9,665 nucleotides of DNA from an uncultured Oscillospiraceae bacterium (GCA_958354085.1 CATWUX010000084.1:1-9665), one strand, 5' to 3'; positions 1 through 6,678 are shown, counted from the first letter of the stretch. Made by a program: numbers and translations. Notes: a model not told the origin generated them from the sequence alone.

Positions 1-1
1 G

Positions 2-1096
2 ACATTTCCGCTGGTGCTGACAGCGTTAAACGTGCGGAATTTAGTGCGCAGAGAAAAAGCGTTCAGTCCGGTGACCGGATGGCTAACGATCGTTCTGGGT
101 GGTGCGCTGACTTTTGGGCTGTATCGCCTTTCTTTTTTCAAGGAATGGTTTGAACCGGTGGTGCTGGATCCCGGCGGAATTTATCTTCATGTTCCGCTGG
201 CGGGGGAGCATCTGCCGACGTTTTTGCTGCTGTGTGCGGTCGCGCTTGCGGGGCTGGCGGTACTGCTGCTTGCCGGCCACAAGCTGCCGCCGCTGCTGTT
301 GGTGCTGTGTATTGCGGCGCTGTATCTGGGCGGCGGGCTGTGCGTTGTGTGGATCGCCCAGCTGGCGCCGAATTTGGCATCGAATGACCTGTTTGTAAGC
401 ATTATTCTTGTGTATCTGATGCTGTTCCCGCTCAACTATCTTCTGCTGGCAGCGCGGGCGCTGCTCGATTTGCTGCGCGGCTATACGGCGCAGCCGTACA
501 CCGGCCGTTCCCCCCTGCTCCGGTGGCTGAACGCGCGGTTGCAGCGCGCGAGGGCGCTGCCGGTGGCGGCGCTGCTCGCACTCATACCGCTGCTGGGTGT
601 GTGCATCGGCGTTCTGACGCTGTTCGGCCAGCAGCCGGACGCGGCGCTGCGCGTGTTTACCGAAACCAGCGACTGGCTGTTTTCCACGAAAATTTCGCCG
701 CCGCCCGTGGAGTATCAGGGGCACTACCTGTGCACTGTGGCGGCGGGCGGGCATCGCCGTGTCGTCAAGCCGCTGCGTCCCGGCGTGCGGCACGGTCATC
801 CCATCGTGGTCAACCGGCAGCTGTGCATCGCCAATGCGTTTGAGGAGCTGATCGCCGAGCGTACACCGCGGTTTCACCGCTTTATCCGCCATGTGTACGA
901 CACCTACGGTTATCCGCTGTCCAAGCACATCCGCACGCCGCTCGCGGCGGACGTGACGTATGTGCTGATGAAGCCGCTGGAATGGCTGTTTCTGGCGGTG
1001 CTGTACCTGTGCGACCGCTGCCCCGAAACCCGCATCGCCCGCCAATATCTCCCGCCGAAAACGGAGAACGGGGAAGGACGCGCTGCGCGACAGTGA
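2..1096 (+). CDS. Hypothetical multi-pass membrane protein, 5'-truncated
   Basis: I do not recognise this gene with confidence. The frame is open from base 2 and the first possible start (GTG at 14) has no ribosome binding site, so the true start probably lies left of the window. Counting from GTG 14 (360 residues), hydrophobic segments lie near residues 22-42, 66-88, 91-114, 124-148 and 182-205, followed by a non-membrane C-terminal domain of about 150 residues. That domain is rich in His and Arg (GGHRR at 245-249, RHGHP at 259-263) and has an aromatic, weakly hydrophobic stretch near 316-333. It reads like a conserved domain of unknown function; a DUF6688-type family is a guess from memory. 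No catalytic motif is evident. The gene converges on glgP, with a shared hairpin between them. Confidence 0.6.
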   Translation, partial: TFPLVLTALNVRNLVRREKAFSPVTGWLTIVLGGALTFGLYRLSFFKEWFEPVVLDPGGIYLHVPLAGEHLPTFLLLCAVALAGLAVLLLAGHKLPPLLLVLCIAALYLGGGLCVVWIAQLAPNLASNDLFVSIILVYLMLFPLNYLLLAARALLDLLRGYTAQPYTGRSPLLRWLNARLQRARALPVAALLALIPLLGVCIGVLTLFGQQPDAALRVFTETSDWLFSTKISPPPVEYQGHYLCTVAAGGHRRVVKPLRPGVRHGHPIVVNRQLCIANAFEELIAERTPRFHRFIRHVYDTYGYPLSKHIRTPLAADVTYVLMKPLEWLFLAVLYLCDRCPETRIARQYLPPKTENGEGRAARQ

Positions 1097-1120
1097 ACCA
1101 AAAACGAAGTTTACCGTAAC

Positions 1121-1159
1121 AAAACAGGGCGTCTCCGCCTGAACAGCGGGGACGCCCTG
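1121..1159 (-). terminator. Rho-independent terminator of glgP
   Basis: The arms 1125-1138 and 1146-1159 form a 14-bp stem with one G-T wobble and a 7-base loop (1139-1145). On the minus strand the hairpin starts 12 bases after the glgP stop codon and is followed at once by TTTTGTTA, which is the classic intrinsic terminator layout. On the plus strand the hairpin is followed by CGGCG and only later by a T-run, which lies inside the glgP stop region. It may therefore also block read-through from the upstream membrane-protein gene, but less ideally. Confidence 0.85.
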
Positions 1160-1171
1160 CGGCGTGTATTC

Positions 1172-3589
1172 TTATTTTTTCAGCGGACGGCAATGCCAGA
1201 TGCGCGCGGAATAATCGCGGATAGCGCGATCGGCAGCGAACACACCGCTTTCGGCGGTATTGATCAGCGCCATGCGTGCCCACGTTTCCTTGTCGCGGTA
1301 CACTTCCGCTGAGCGCGCCTGCGCCTGCGCGTAAGCGTCGAAATCCGCCAGCACCATATACGGATCGTGCTGCACGAGGGAATCGGCGATTTCCGCATAC
1401 GACCGGCCGCCGAAGCCCTTGCGCATCATGTCCAGTGCGCGGGCGATGCGGGGATCGCGGTCGGCAACCGTGTGCGGCACATAGCCGCAGGCGCGGCGCG
1501 CCTCCACGTCGGTGGCGTTCATGCCGAACAGGAACATGTTTTCCTCGCCCACGGCGTCGCGGATTTCCACGTTTGCGCCGTCCAGCGTGCCCAGCGTGAG
1601 TGCGCCGTTCATCATCAGCTTCATGTTGCCGGTGCCGCTTGCTTCGGTGCCGGCGAGCGAGATCTGCTCGCTGATGTCCGCGGCGGGCATGAGCAGCTCC
1701 GCCAACGACACGCGGTAATCCTCCAGATACACGATCTTCAGCTTGTCGCGCACCTGCGCGTCGGCGTCGATCATCTTCGCCAAGCCGCAGATGAAGCGGA
1801 TGATCACCTTCGCCATATAATAGCCGGGAGCGGACTTCGCGCCGAACAGATAGGTGCGCGGCACCACGTCGGCGTTCGGATTGTCCTTCAGCTCCAAATA
1901 GCGGTACAGGATGTGCAGCGCGTTGAGGTGCTGCCGCTTATACTCGTGCAGACGTTTGACCTGCACGTCGAACAGCGAATCGGGGTCGAGCGTGACGCCG
2001 TTGTTTTTTTGCACATAGTCTGCCAGTCGCTCCTTGTTTGCCCGCTTAATCGCGGCGAATTCCGCCAGTGCGGCCGCATCGTTCGTGTAGGGGCGCAGCT
2101 TGCTCAGCTGCGCCGCGTCAAGCTCAAAGCCGCTGCCGATACGGTCGCGGATGAAGGAGGACAGCGCCGGGTTCGCCTGGCACAGCCAGCGGCGGTGCGC
2201 GATACCGTTGGTCACATTGGTGAATTTTTCCGGCATCACCGAATAGGCGTCGGCGAACACGTCGTGCTTGACGATCTCGCTGTGCAGACGGGACACGCCG
2301 TTGATGGCGTGGCAGGCGGCAACGCAGAGGTTTGCCATTTTGATCCAGCCGGACTGGATGATCGCCATGCGCCCGACTTTTTCGTGGTCATACCCGGTGC
2401 GCTCGAGCATGGCGGCGCAAAAGCGCTTGTTGATCTCCTGCACGATCTGGTAAACGCGGGGCAGACGCTGCCGGAACAGATCCTCCGGCCAGCATTCCAG
2501 CGCTTCCGCCATGACCGTGTGGTTGGTATAGGCGACCGTGCGGCACACGATATCCCATGCCGCGTCCCAGCCATAGCCGCATTCGTCCAGCAGGATCCGC
2601 ATCAACTCCGGGATCGCCAGCGTGGGATGGGTGTCGTTGATGTGGATCGCCGCCATATCCGGCAGGTTGTCCATCGTGCGGTACTGCTCCAGATGGCGGC
2701 GCACAATGTCCTGTATCGAGGCGGACACGAGGAAATACTGCTGCGACAGCCGCAGGGATTTGCCCTCGCGATGGTTGTCGGCGGGATACAGCACCTGCGT
2801 GATGACCTCCGCCATCGCCTTTTGCTCCATCGCGCGCATATAATCGCCCTGGTTGAACAGGGACATATCCATGCCCGGTGCGGTCGCGCGCCACAGACGC
2901 AGCGTGGATACGCCGCGTCCGTCCTTTCCGGGCACCATAAGATCAAACGCCTGCGCGATTACGACGGTGGCATGGTCATGCTCCACGTGGTGGTAATCGT
3001 TGTCCCACCATTCGCGGATCTCGCCGTCAAACCGCACGGTTTTGGCCAGCTCCGGACGGGGAAGCAGCCAGCTTTCGCCGCCCGGCAGCCAGCAATCCGG
3101 CAGCTCGGTCTGCCAGCCGTCCACCAGCTTCTGGCGGAAAATCCCGTATTCGTACAGCAGCGAATACCCGATCGCCGGGATGGAGGACGTTGCCAGCCCG
3201 TCCAGGAAACACGCCGCCAGCCGGCCCAGCCCGCCGTTGCCCAGTCCCGCGTCCGGCTCCAGCTCGTACAGCGTGTCCAGCTTTACGCCGAAGCCATCCA
3301 GCACTTCCTGTGCTTTTTCGGTCAGATTCAGGTTATACAGTGTGTTTTTCAGCGACCGCCCCATCAGAAATTCCATGCACAGGTAATAGACCTGCTTGGA
3401 TTGCTGCCGGCGGCAGTCCGCCATATAGTCCACGCGCTGGCTGCGCACGAGATCGCGAAGCACCAGCACAAGGGCGTTATAAAAATGTTCGTTTGTTGCT
3501 TCATCCGGCTTGACGGAAAAATTTTGCAGCAGTTTTTCCGTGAGCAAAGCGGCAAGGTCCGGAGAAGAGAGGGTTTCTTTTTTTTGCAT
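1172..3589 (-). CDS. glgP: Glycogen/starch/alpha-glucan phosphorylase
   Basis: A PLP-dependent GT35 phosphorylase that releases glucose-1-phosphate from the non-reducing ends of alpha-1,4-glucans in the cytoplasm. The protein has 805 residues, the usual length for bacterial GlgP/MalP. Visible landmarks are the glycine-rich EPDAGLGNGGLGRLA at 111-125, the phosphorylase core, and EASGTGNMK ending at Lys657, the expected Schiff-base lysine for PLP. ATG 3589 was chosen because AAAGGG lies 12 bases upstream. An in-frame TTG at 3634 would add 15 residues but has no ribosome binding site. The gene stands alone: no glgA, glgB, glgC or malQ is visible beside it. It has its own promoter at 3682-3710 and a strong terminator at 1121-1159. 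GlgP and MalP subtypes cannot be told apart by eye. Confidence 0.96.
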   Translation of the reverse strand: MQKKETLSSPDLAALLTEKLLQNFSVKPDEATNEHFYNALVLVLRDLVRSQRVDYMADCRRQQSKQVYYLCMEFLMGRSLKNTLYNLNLTEKAQEVLDGFGVKLDTLYELEPDAGLGNGGLGRLAACFLDGLATSSIPAIGYSLLYEYGIFRQKLVDGWQTELPDCWLPGGESWLLPRPELAKTVRFDGEIREWWDNDYHHVEHDHATVVIAQAFDLMVPGKDGRGVSTLRLWRATAPGMDMSLFNQGDYMRAMEQKAMAEVITQVLYPADNHREGKSLRLSQQYFLVSASIQDIVRRHLEQYRTMDNLPDMAAIHINDTHPTLAIPELMRILLDECGYGWDAAWDIVCRTVAYTNHTVMAEALECWPEDLFRQRLPRVYQIVQEINKRFCAAMLERTGYDHEKVGRMAIIQSGWIKMANLCVAACHAINGVSRLHSEIVKHDVFADAYSVMPEKFTNVTNGIAHRRWLCQANPALSSFIRDRIGSGFELDAAQLSKLRPYTNDAAALAEFAAIKRANKERLADYVQKNNGVTLDPDSLFDVQVKRLHEYKRQHLNALHILYRYLELKDNPNADVVPRTYLFGAKSAPGYYMAKVIIRFICGLAKMIDADAQVRDKLKIVYLEDYRVSLAELLMPAADISEQISLAGTEASGTGNMKLMMNGALTLGTLDGANVEIRDAVGEENMFLFGMNATDVEARRACGYVPHTVADRDPRIARALDMMRKGFGGRSYAEIADSLVQHDPYMVLADFDAYAQAQARSAEVYRDKETWARMALINTAESGVFAADRAIRDYSARIWHCRPLKK

Positions 3590-3679
3590 AGAGAGTCGCC
3601 GCCCTTTGACAAAATTCGGTCTCCCGCCCGCCAAACGGGGAAAGAGAAAAAGAGGAGGAAAACGGGAGAGATCCTATCC

Positions 3680-3693
3680 ATAGTATATACTAT
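3680..3693. promoter_or_regulatory. 14-bp perfect palindrome over the glgP -10 box
   Basis: ATAGTATATACTAT reads the same on both strands and covers the whole -10 element of the glgP promoter. Its position suits a repressor operator, but an AT-only -10 region can make such a palindrome by chance. No regulator is encoded nearby. Confidence 0.35.
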
Positions 3694-3710
3694 ATGCTTA
3701 CAAAATGCAA
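3682..3710 (-). promoter_or_regulatory. Sigma-A-type promoter of glgP
   Basis: On the minus strand, TTGCAT (3705-3710) and TATACT (3682-3687) are separated by exactly 17 bases, a good match to the housekeeping -35/-10 consensus. The predicted transcript start is near 3675, leaving a leader of about 86 bases before the glgP ATG. Confidence 0.75.
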
Positions 3711-3724
3711 ATGTTATATGTATC

Positions 3725-3748
3725 TTCTAATTATTTTTCACATTAGAA
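3725..3748. repeat. Inverted repeat upstream of the glgP -35
   Basis: TTCTAAT (3725-3731) and ATTAGAA (3742-3748) are perfect inverted arms separated by 10 bases. The repeat sits 15-38 bases upstream of the glgP -35 box on the minus strand, where an activator would bind. The spacing of arm centres is 17 bases, not a whole number of helical turns, which weakens the case. Confidence 0.35.
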
Positions 3749-3761
3749 CGATTTTTTCATC

Positions 3762-3790
3762 TTGATATGTTTAATATAGCCAAATATATC
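3762..3790 (+). promoter_or_regulatory. Weak candidate second rightward promoter
   Basis: TTGATA (3762-3767) and TATATC (3785-3790) are 17 bases apart. The match is fair, but the area is AT-rich and a better promoter lies downstream at 3851-3879. Treat it as a possible alternative start only. Confidence 0.25.
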
Positions 3791-3850
3791 CGCTATTTCC
3801 AACACAATATACGGAGCAAATCCCGCGGAAAAGCATTTTGGAAAGAACGA

Positions 3851-3879
3851 TTGCGCGGCGATGGATTATCGTGTATAAT
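3851..3879 (+). promoter_or_regulatory. Sigma-A-type promoter of the CPBP-tadA unit
   Basis: TTGCGC (3851-3856) and a perfect TATAAT (3874-3879) are separated by exactly 17 bases. Transcription should start near 3886, giving a leader of about 70 bases before the CPBP start codon. Confidence 0.75.
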
Positions 3880-3896
3880 AAAAAAGACTATACACG
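3870..3896. promoter_or_regulatory. Inverted repeat across the -10 and start site, likely operator
   Basis: CGTGTATA (3870-3877) and TATACACG (3889-3896) are perfect 8-bp inverted arms separated by 11 bases. The repeat covers the -10 box and the predicted start of the CPBP promoter, the typical place for a repressor operator. It could also form a hairpin only if transcription starts further upstream. Confidence 0.45.
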
Positions 3897-3910
3897 TGCA
3901 ATCCTATCGA

Positions 3911-3945
3911 GGGAATCCGCCGGGTTTTCCGGCGAGTTTCTTCCC
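3911..3945 (+). promoter_or_regulatory. 5'UTR hairpin ending beside the CPBP ribosome binding site
   Basis: The inner stem CGCCGG (3918-3923) / CCGGCG (3929-3934) has a 5-base loop. An outer stem GGGAA (3911-3915) / TTCCC (3941-3945) is joined to it through an internal loop. It lies wholly within the predicted leader and ends one base before the AAGGA ribosome binding site at 3947. There is no T-run after it, so it is not a terminator; a role in translation or mRNA stability is inferred. Confidence 0.4.
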
Positions 3946-3956
3946 CAAGGAAAGGA

Positions 3957-4970
3957 ATGGTAGTATACATGAATTATCCGAATGAACCGTGGCGGGTGTT
4001 TCAGCTGCAAGCGGAGGAACAGCGGCAGCTGCGCAGAGACGCGAATTTTTCCGGCTTCGGTTTGCTGGCGCTGTTTGTCCTCTCCCAGATTACTTTTTCA
4101 CTGATCATTTTGCTGGTGAGGATGTTTGTGCCGCTGGATCTGTCCGATCCTTATCTGGGGCTGGGCAACACCGCGTTTTTGATGCTGTATATGGTTGCGT
4201 ACAGCGCGATGATGGGGCTGCCGATGGTGTTCGTCAACGCGATCGCCCGCCGGGATATCCATCCCTTTCGCGCCCACGCGCCGGTGCGTCCGGTCATATT
4301 TATACTGACCGTGTGCAGCGCGATGGCGCTGTGCATTCTGGCGAATTTTGTCGCCAACATCTGGATGAATTTTTTTGCGCAGCTTGGATTCACGCCGCCG
4401 GAGATGCCGGAATATCAGGAAAACACCTGGCTGAGTTTGGGGCTCAATCTGCTGATTTTTGCTGTGCTTCCCGCACTTTTGGAGGAAATGATGTTCCGCG
4501 GCTATGTGCTGCAATCGCTGCGCAGCTACGGCGACCCGATCGCCGTGGTGATGTCGGCGCTGCTGTTCGGGCTGATGCACGGGAATCTGCTGCAGCTGCC
4601 GTTTGCTTTCCTGCTGGGGCTGGTGTTCGGTTATGTCGTGGTGCAGACCGGCAACATCTGGATCGCCGTCACGGTGCATTTCCTCAACAACGCCATGTCG
4701 GTGCTGCTGCAGCAAGCTGCCTTTTATCTGCCCACGGCGGAGCAGCAGAACCAGCTCGCATGGGCGGTTTTCCTCGCGATTTGTGTGATCGGCCTGTTGG
4801 CGGCAATCACGCTGTTTGCCGTGCGCAGCCGGGTGACGCAGCGTCCGGTTTCCTGCCCCTCGCTGCTGTCTTCTTCCAAACGGATCGGCACGCTGCTTTC
4901 TTCGCCCGCGCTGCTGGTGTCCATCGTGCTGTACCTGCTGTATACGCTGTTGACGGGGATCGCGGTATGA
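3957..4970 (+). CDS. CPBP-family intramembrane glutamic endopeptidase (CAAX protease-like)
   Basis: A polytopic membrane protein of the CPBP (CAAX protease and bacteriocin-processing, Abi) family; relatives cleave peptides within the membrane, and some act in bacteriocin self-immunity. From ATG 3957 (337 residues) the family motifs are intact: EEMMFRG at 176-182 (catalytic-type Glu176-Glu177 and Arg181), FGLMH at 204-208 and HFLNN at 241-245. About eight hydrophobic segments are visible, including near 35-58, 73-95, 112-138, 160-174, 195-231, 268-289 and 317-335. ATG 3957 has AAGGA five bases upstream; ATG 3969 has AAAGGA twelve bases upstream and is a real alternative giving 333 residues. 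The gene overlaps tadA by four bases. The substrate cannot be told, and no bacteriocin gene is nearby. Confidence 0.9.
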   Translation: MVVYMNYPNEPWRVFQLQAEEQRQLRRDANFSGFGLLALFVLSQITFSLIILLVRMFVPLDLSDPYLGLGNTAFLMLYMVAYSAMMGLPMVFVNAIARRDIHPFRAHAPVRPVIFILTVCSAMALCILANFVANIWMNFFAQLGFTPPEMPEYQENTWLSLGLNLLIFAVLPALLEEMMFRGYVLQSLRSYGDPIAVVMSALLFGLMHGNLLQLPFAFLLGLVFGYVVVQTGNIWIAVTVHFLNNAMSVLLQQAAFYLPTAEQQNQLAWAVFLAICVIGLLAAITLFAVRSRVTQRPVSCPSLLSSSKRIGTLLSSPALLVSIVLYLLYTLLTGIAV

Positions 4971-5467
4971 GCGGCGCGACGGTTCGCACGCCGGAGGAGG
5001 CCATGCGGCTGGCGCTGGCGCTGGCGGAGAAGGCCGCCGCCGAGGGTGAGGTGCCGGTCGGTGCGGTGATCGTGAAGGACGGCGTGGTGATCGGTACCGG
5101 CCGCAACCGCCGTGAGACCGGGCGCAACGCGCTGGCGCACGCCGAGATTGAAGCGATCCATACCGCCTGCCAAACGCTGGGCGGTTGGCGGCTGTCCGGC
5201 TGCACATTGTATGTGACGCTGGAGCCGTGTCCGATGTGCGCGGGTGCGATTATCAATGCCCGGCTGGATGCGGTGGTATACGGCGCCGCCGACCCGAAGG
5301 CCGGCTCCTGCGATTCGGTGGTGTCGCTGTTTGCGCTGCCGTATAATCACAAACCGGCGGTGCAGGCCGGACTGCTGGAGACGGATTGCGCCGCGCTTTT
5401 ATCCGGTTTTTTCGCCCGCCTGCGGGAGAAACGGAAGCGCCTTAGCGCGCAAAATCCAGAAACATGA
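4967..5467 (+). CDS. tadA: tRNA adenosine(34) deaminase
   Basis: A zinc-dependent deaminase that converts adenosine to inosine at the wobble position of tRNA-Arg(ACG), widening codon reading. The 166-residue protein has the usual TadA length and shows the cytidine-deaminase-fold signature: HAE at 58-60 (zinc ligand His58, proton-shuttle Glu60) and PCPMC at 87-91 (zinc ligands Cys88 and Cys91). It also has EVPVGAV at 28-34 and DPKAG near 109-113, both typical of TadA. The ATG overlaps the CPBP stop codon (ATGA), so translation is probably coupled to that gene. The frame stays open far upstream, but that extension lies across the CPBP gene and has no family similarity, so ATG 4967 is preferred. 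The C-terminal tail is basic, as expected for tRNA binding. Confidence 0.95.
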   Translation: MSGATVRTPEEAMRLALALAEKAAAEGEVPVGAVIVKDGVVIGTGRNRRETGRNALAHAEIEAIHTACQTLGGWRLSGCTLYVTLEPCPMCAGAIINARLDAVVYGAADPKAGSCDSVVSLFALPYNHKPAVQAGLLETDCAALLSGFFARLREKRKRLSAQNPET

Positions 5468-5511
5468 TAATTTGCGGCCATTTGCTTCCCTTTGCCGCCA
5501 TACCGGCTGTT

Positions 5512-5543
5512 GCTTTTTCCGCCGCTGTCCGGCAGGAAAAAGC
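5512..5543 (+). other. Hairpin in the tadA-pyrB gap
   Basis: GCTTTTTCC-GCCG (5512-5524) pairs with CGGC-GGAAAAAGC (5530-5543) around a 5-base loop, with one bulged A at 5534. This gives a 13-bp stem. It is not followed by a T-run on either strand, so a normal terminator is unlikely. It may be a leader structure or an mRNA processing/stability element. Confidence 0.4.
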
Positions 5544-5555
5544 GGAGGAGCAAAA

Positions 5556-5573
5556 GCGGATTTTCGCATCCGC
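5556..5573 (+). other. Small hairpin upstream of the pyrB ribosome binding site
   Basis: GCGGAT (5556-5561) and ATCCGC (5568-5573) form a 6-bp perfect stem with a 6-base loop. It ends 16 bases before the AAGGAG ribosome binding site (5590-5595). No match to the conserved PyrR-binding loop of Firmicute pyr leaders was seen, and no promoter in the gap was convincing. Confidence 0.35.
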
Positions 5574-5607
5574 CGAACGGTAAATTTTCAAGGAGCTGAA
5601 AAAAACT

Positions 5608-6678
5608 ATGTCTTCTCGTCATTTGATCGATCTGTCCGACCTGTCCGTCGCCCAGTGGGAGGAAATTACCCGTCTGGCCTGCGACATCCGCGAGCATATG
5701 GACGACTATTACGGCGTCTGCCGCGGCAAAATTCTCGCCACGTTGTTTTATGAGCCGTCCACCCGCACCCAGATGTCTTTCCAGACCGCCATGCTGCGGC
5801 TGGGCGGGCGGATCATCGGTTTCGACAACCCGAACAACTCCTCGGTCGCCAAGGGCGAAACACTCAAGGACACCATCCGCGTCATCAGCGGGTATTCCGA
5901 TATCATCGCCATGCGGCATCCGGTGGCGGGTGCGGCAAAGGCGGCGGCGCTGTATTCGCGCGTGCCGATCATCAACGCCGGCGACGGCGGGCATCTGCAT
6001 CCGACCCAGACGCTGACCGATCTGGTCACGCTGCGGCAGGAGAAGGGCCGGTTCAACGGGTTGTGCATCGGCTTGTGCGGCGATCTCAAGAACGGCCGCA
6101 CCGTACATTCGCTCATCAAGGCGATGGCGCGGTTTCCCGACAACTCGTTCGTGCTGATCTCGACGAGCCATCTCGGCATCCCGCAGTATATCAAGGATAC
6201 GCTGTCCGCCGCGGGTTGCCCGTGGCAGGAGGTGGATAACCTCACCGAGGCGATGCCGCTGCTGGACGTGCTGTACATGACGCGCATCCAGCGTGAACGG
6301 TTTGAGTCGCCGGAGGAATACGAGCGGCAAAAAGGCGTTTTCGTGCTGGACAAGCCGAAAATGCAGCGCGCCAAAGCCGATCTGATCGTGCTGCACCCGC
6401 TGCCCCGCGTGGACGAGATTGCGCAGGAGGTGGACGACGACCCGCGCGCCCGCTATTTTGAACAGACGGAATACGGTTTATATGCGCGCATGGCGCTGAT
6501 CATGCAAATGCTGGACGGGCATGTCAAGCATCTGGAGCCGGTGCCTGCCGGCGACGAGCCGCTGTGCGGCAACCCGCGTTGCATCACGCATACGGAGCCG
6601 TATCTGCCGCGTACCTTCCGAAAGTCGGGTGATCTGCTTGTCTGCGATTATTGTGAGGAACGCACTCTCCTGCCCTGA
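5608..6678 (+). CDS. pyrB: Aspartate carbamoyltransferase with C-terminal PyrI-type zinc ribbon
   Basis: Catalyses carbamoyl phosphate + L-aspartate to N-carbamoyl-aspartate, the committed step of pyrimidine synthesis. Of 356 residues, about 1-310 are a standard catalytic chain: STRT at 51-54 and MRHP at 102-105 (carbamoyl phosphate site), SSVAKGET at 78-85, HPTQ at 131-134, TRIQ at 225-228 (aspartate binding) and HPLPR at 263-267. Residues 318-350 add a zinc ribbon with Cys320, Cys325, Cys346 and Cys349 (C-x4-C-x20-C-x2-C) and the string CITHTEP. This closely matches the zinc domain of the E. coli regulatory chain PyrI (CISHAEP; ligand spacing C-x4-C-x22-C-x2-C). The nucleotide-binding domain of PyrI is absent and no separate pyrI is visible. 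AAGGAG lies 12 bases before the ATG. No other pyr gene is adjacent. Confidence 0.95.
   Translation: MSSRHLIDLSDLSVAQWEEITRLACDIREHMDDYYGVCRGKILATLFYEPSTRTQMSFQTAMLRLGGRIIGFDNPNNSSVAKGETLKDTIRVISGYSDIIAMRHPVAGAAKAAALYSRVPIINAGDGGHLHPTQTLTDLVTLRQEKGRFNGLCIGLCGDLKNGRTVHSLIKAMARFPDNSFVLISTSHLGIPQYIKDTLSAAGCPWQEVDNLTEAMPLLDVLYMTRIQRERFESPEEYERQKGVFVLDKPKMQRAKADLIVLHPLPRVDEIAQEVDDDPRARYFEQTEYGLYARMALIMQMLDGHVKHLEPVPAGDEPLCGNPRCITHTEPYLPRTFRKSGDLLVCDYCEERTLLP

Larger units (their letters stand above)
3590..3956. other. Divergent intergenic control region
   Basis: This 367-base stretch between glgP and the CPBP gene is much richer in A+T than its neighbours and holds no convincing gene. Reading from glgP outward it contains: the glgP leader, with a 26-base purine run on the plus strand (3637-3662), so the glgP mRNA leader has a pyrimidine tract; the glgP promoter with a palindrome over its -10; an inverted repeat at 3725-3748; a weak plus-strand promoter candidate at 3762-3790; the main rightward promoter at 3851-3879 with an inverted repeat across its start; and a hairpin at 3911-3945. 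Each is listed separately. Confidence 0.8.

Noticed and set aside
83..1045. 320-codon minus-strand open frame opposite the membrane-protein gene
   Set aside because: Gln/Arg-rich shadow without start signals; the plus frame has clear membrane segments instead.
3590..3634. N-terminal extension of glgP to TTG 3634
   Set aside because: No ribosome binding site precedes it, and the added 15 residues are not typical of the family. ATG 3589 has AAAGGG upstream.
1367..3730. A 787-codon open frame on the plus strand, antisense to almost all of glgP
   Set aside because: Its codons line up exactly with the glgP codons on the other strand, so it stays open simply because glgP avoids TTA, CTA and TCA. 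The predicted protein is a low-complexity His/Val/Gln/Arg mix with no fold-like pattern, while glgP is an unmistakable full-length enzyme.
3767..3985. Possible 72-residue basic peptide in the intergenic region
   Set aside because: No ribosome binding site before its ATG, it runs through the main promoter and leader hairpin, and it overlaps the CPBP start in another frame.
3989..4966. Upstream extension of the tadA frame by 326 codons across the CPBP gene
   Set aside because: The extra part is Ala/Arg/Gly-rich and unlike any deaminase domain, and the CPBP reading frame on the same strand has all family motifs. TadA is of normal length from ATG 4967.
4098..5207. Long minus-strand open frame opposite CPBP and tadA
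   Set aside because: Gln/His/Arg-rich composition typical of an antisense shadow in GC-rich DNA; no ribosome binding site or family motif.
5512..5543. Reading the tadA-pyrB hairpin as an intrinsic terminator
   Set aside because: The T-run is inside the 5' arm and the sequence after the stem is purine-rich, so it lacks the terminal T-tract on the plus strand; the minus strand also lacks one.
5347..6396. 349-codon minus-strand open frame opposite pyrB
   Set aside because: Antisense shadow of the strongly supported pyrB gene; no motif or start signal.
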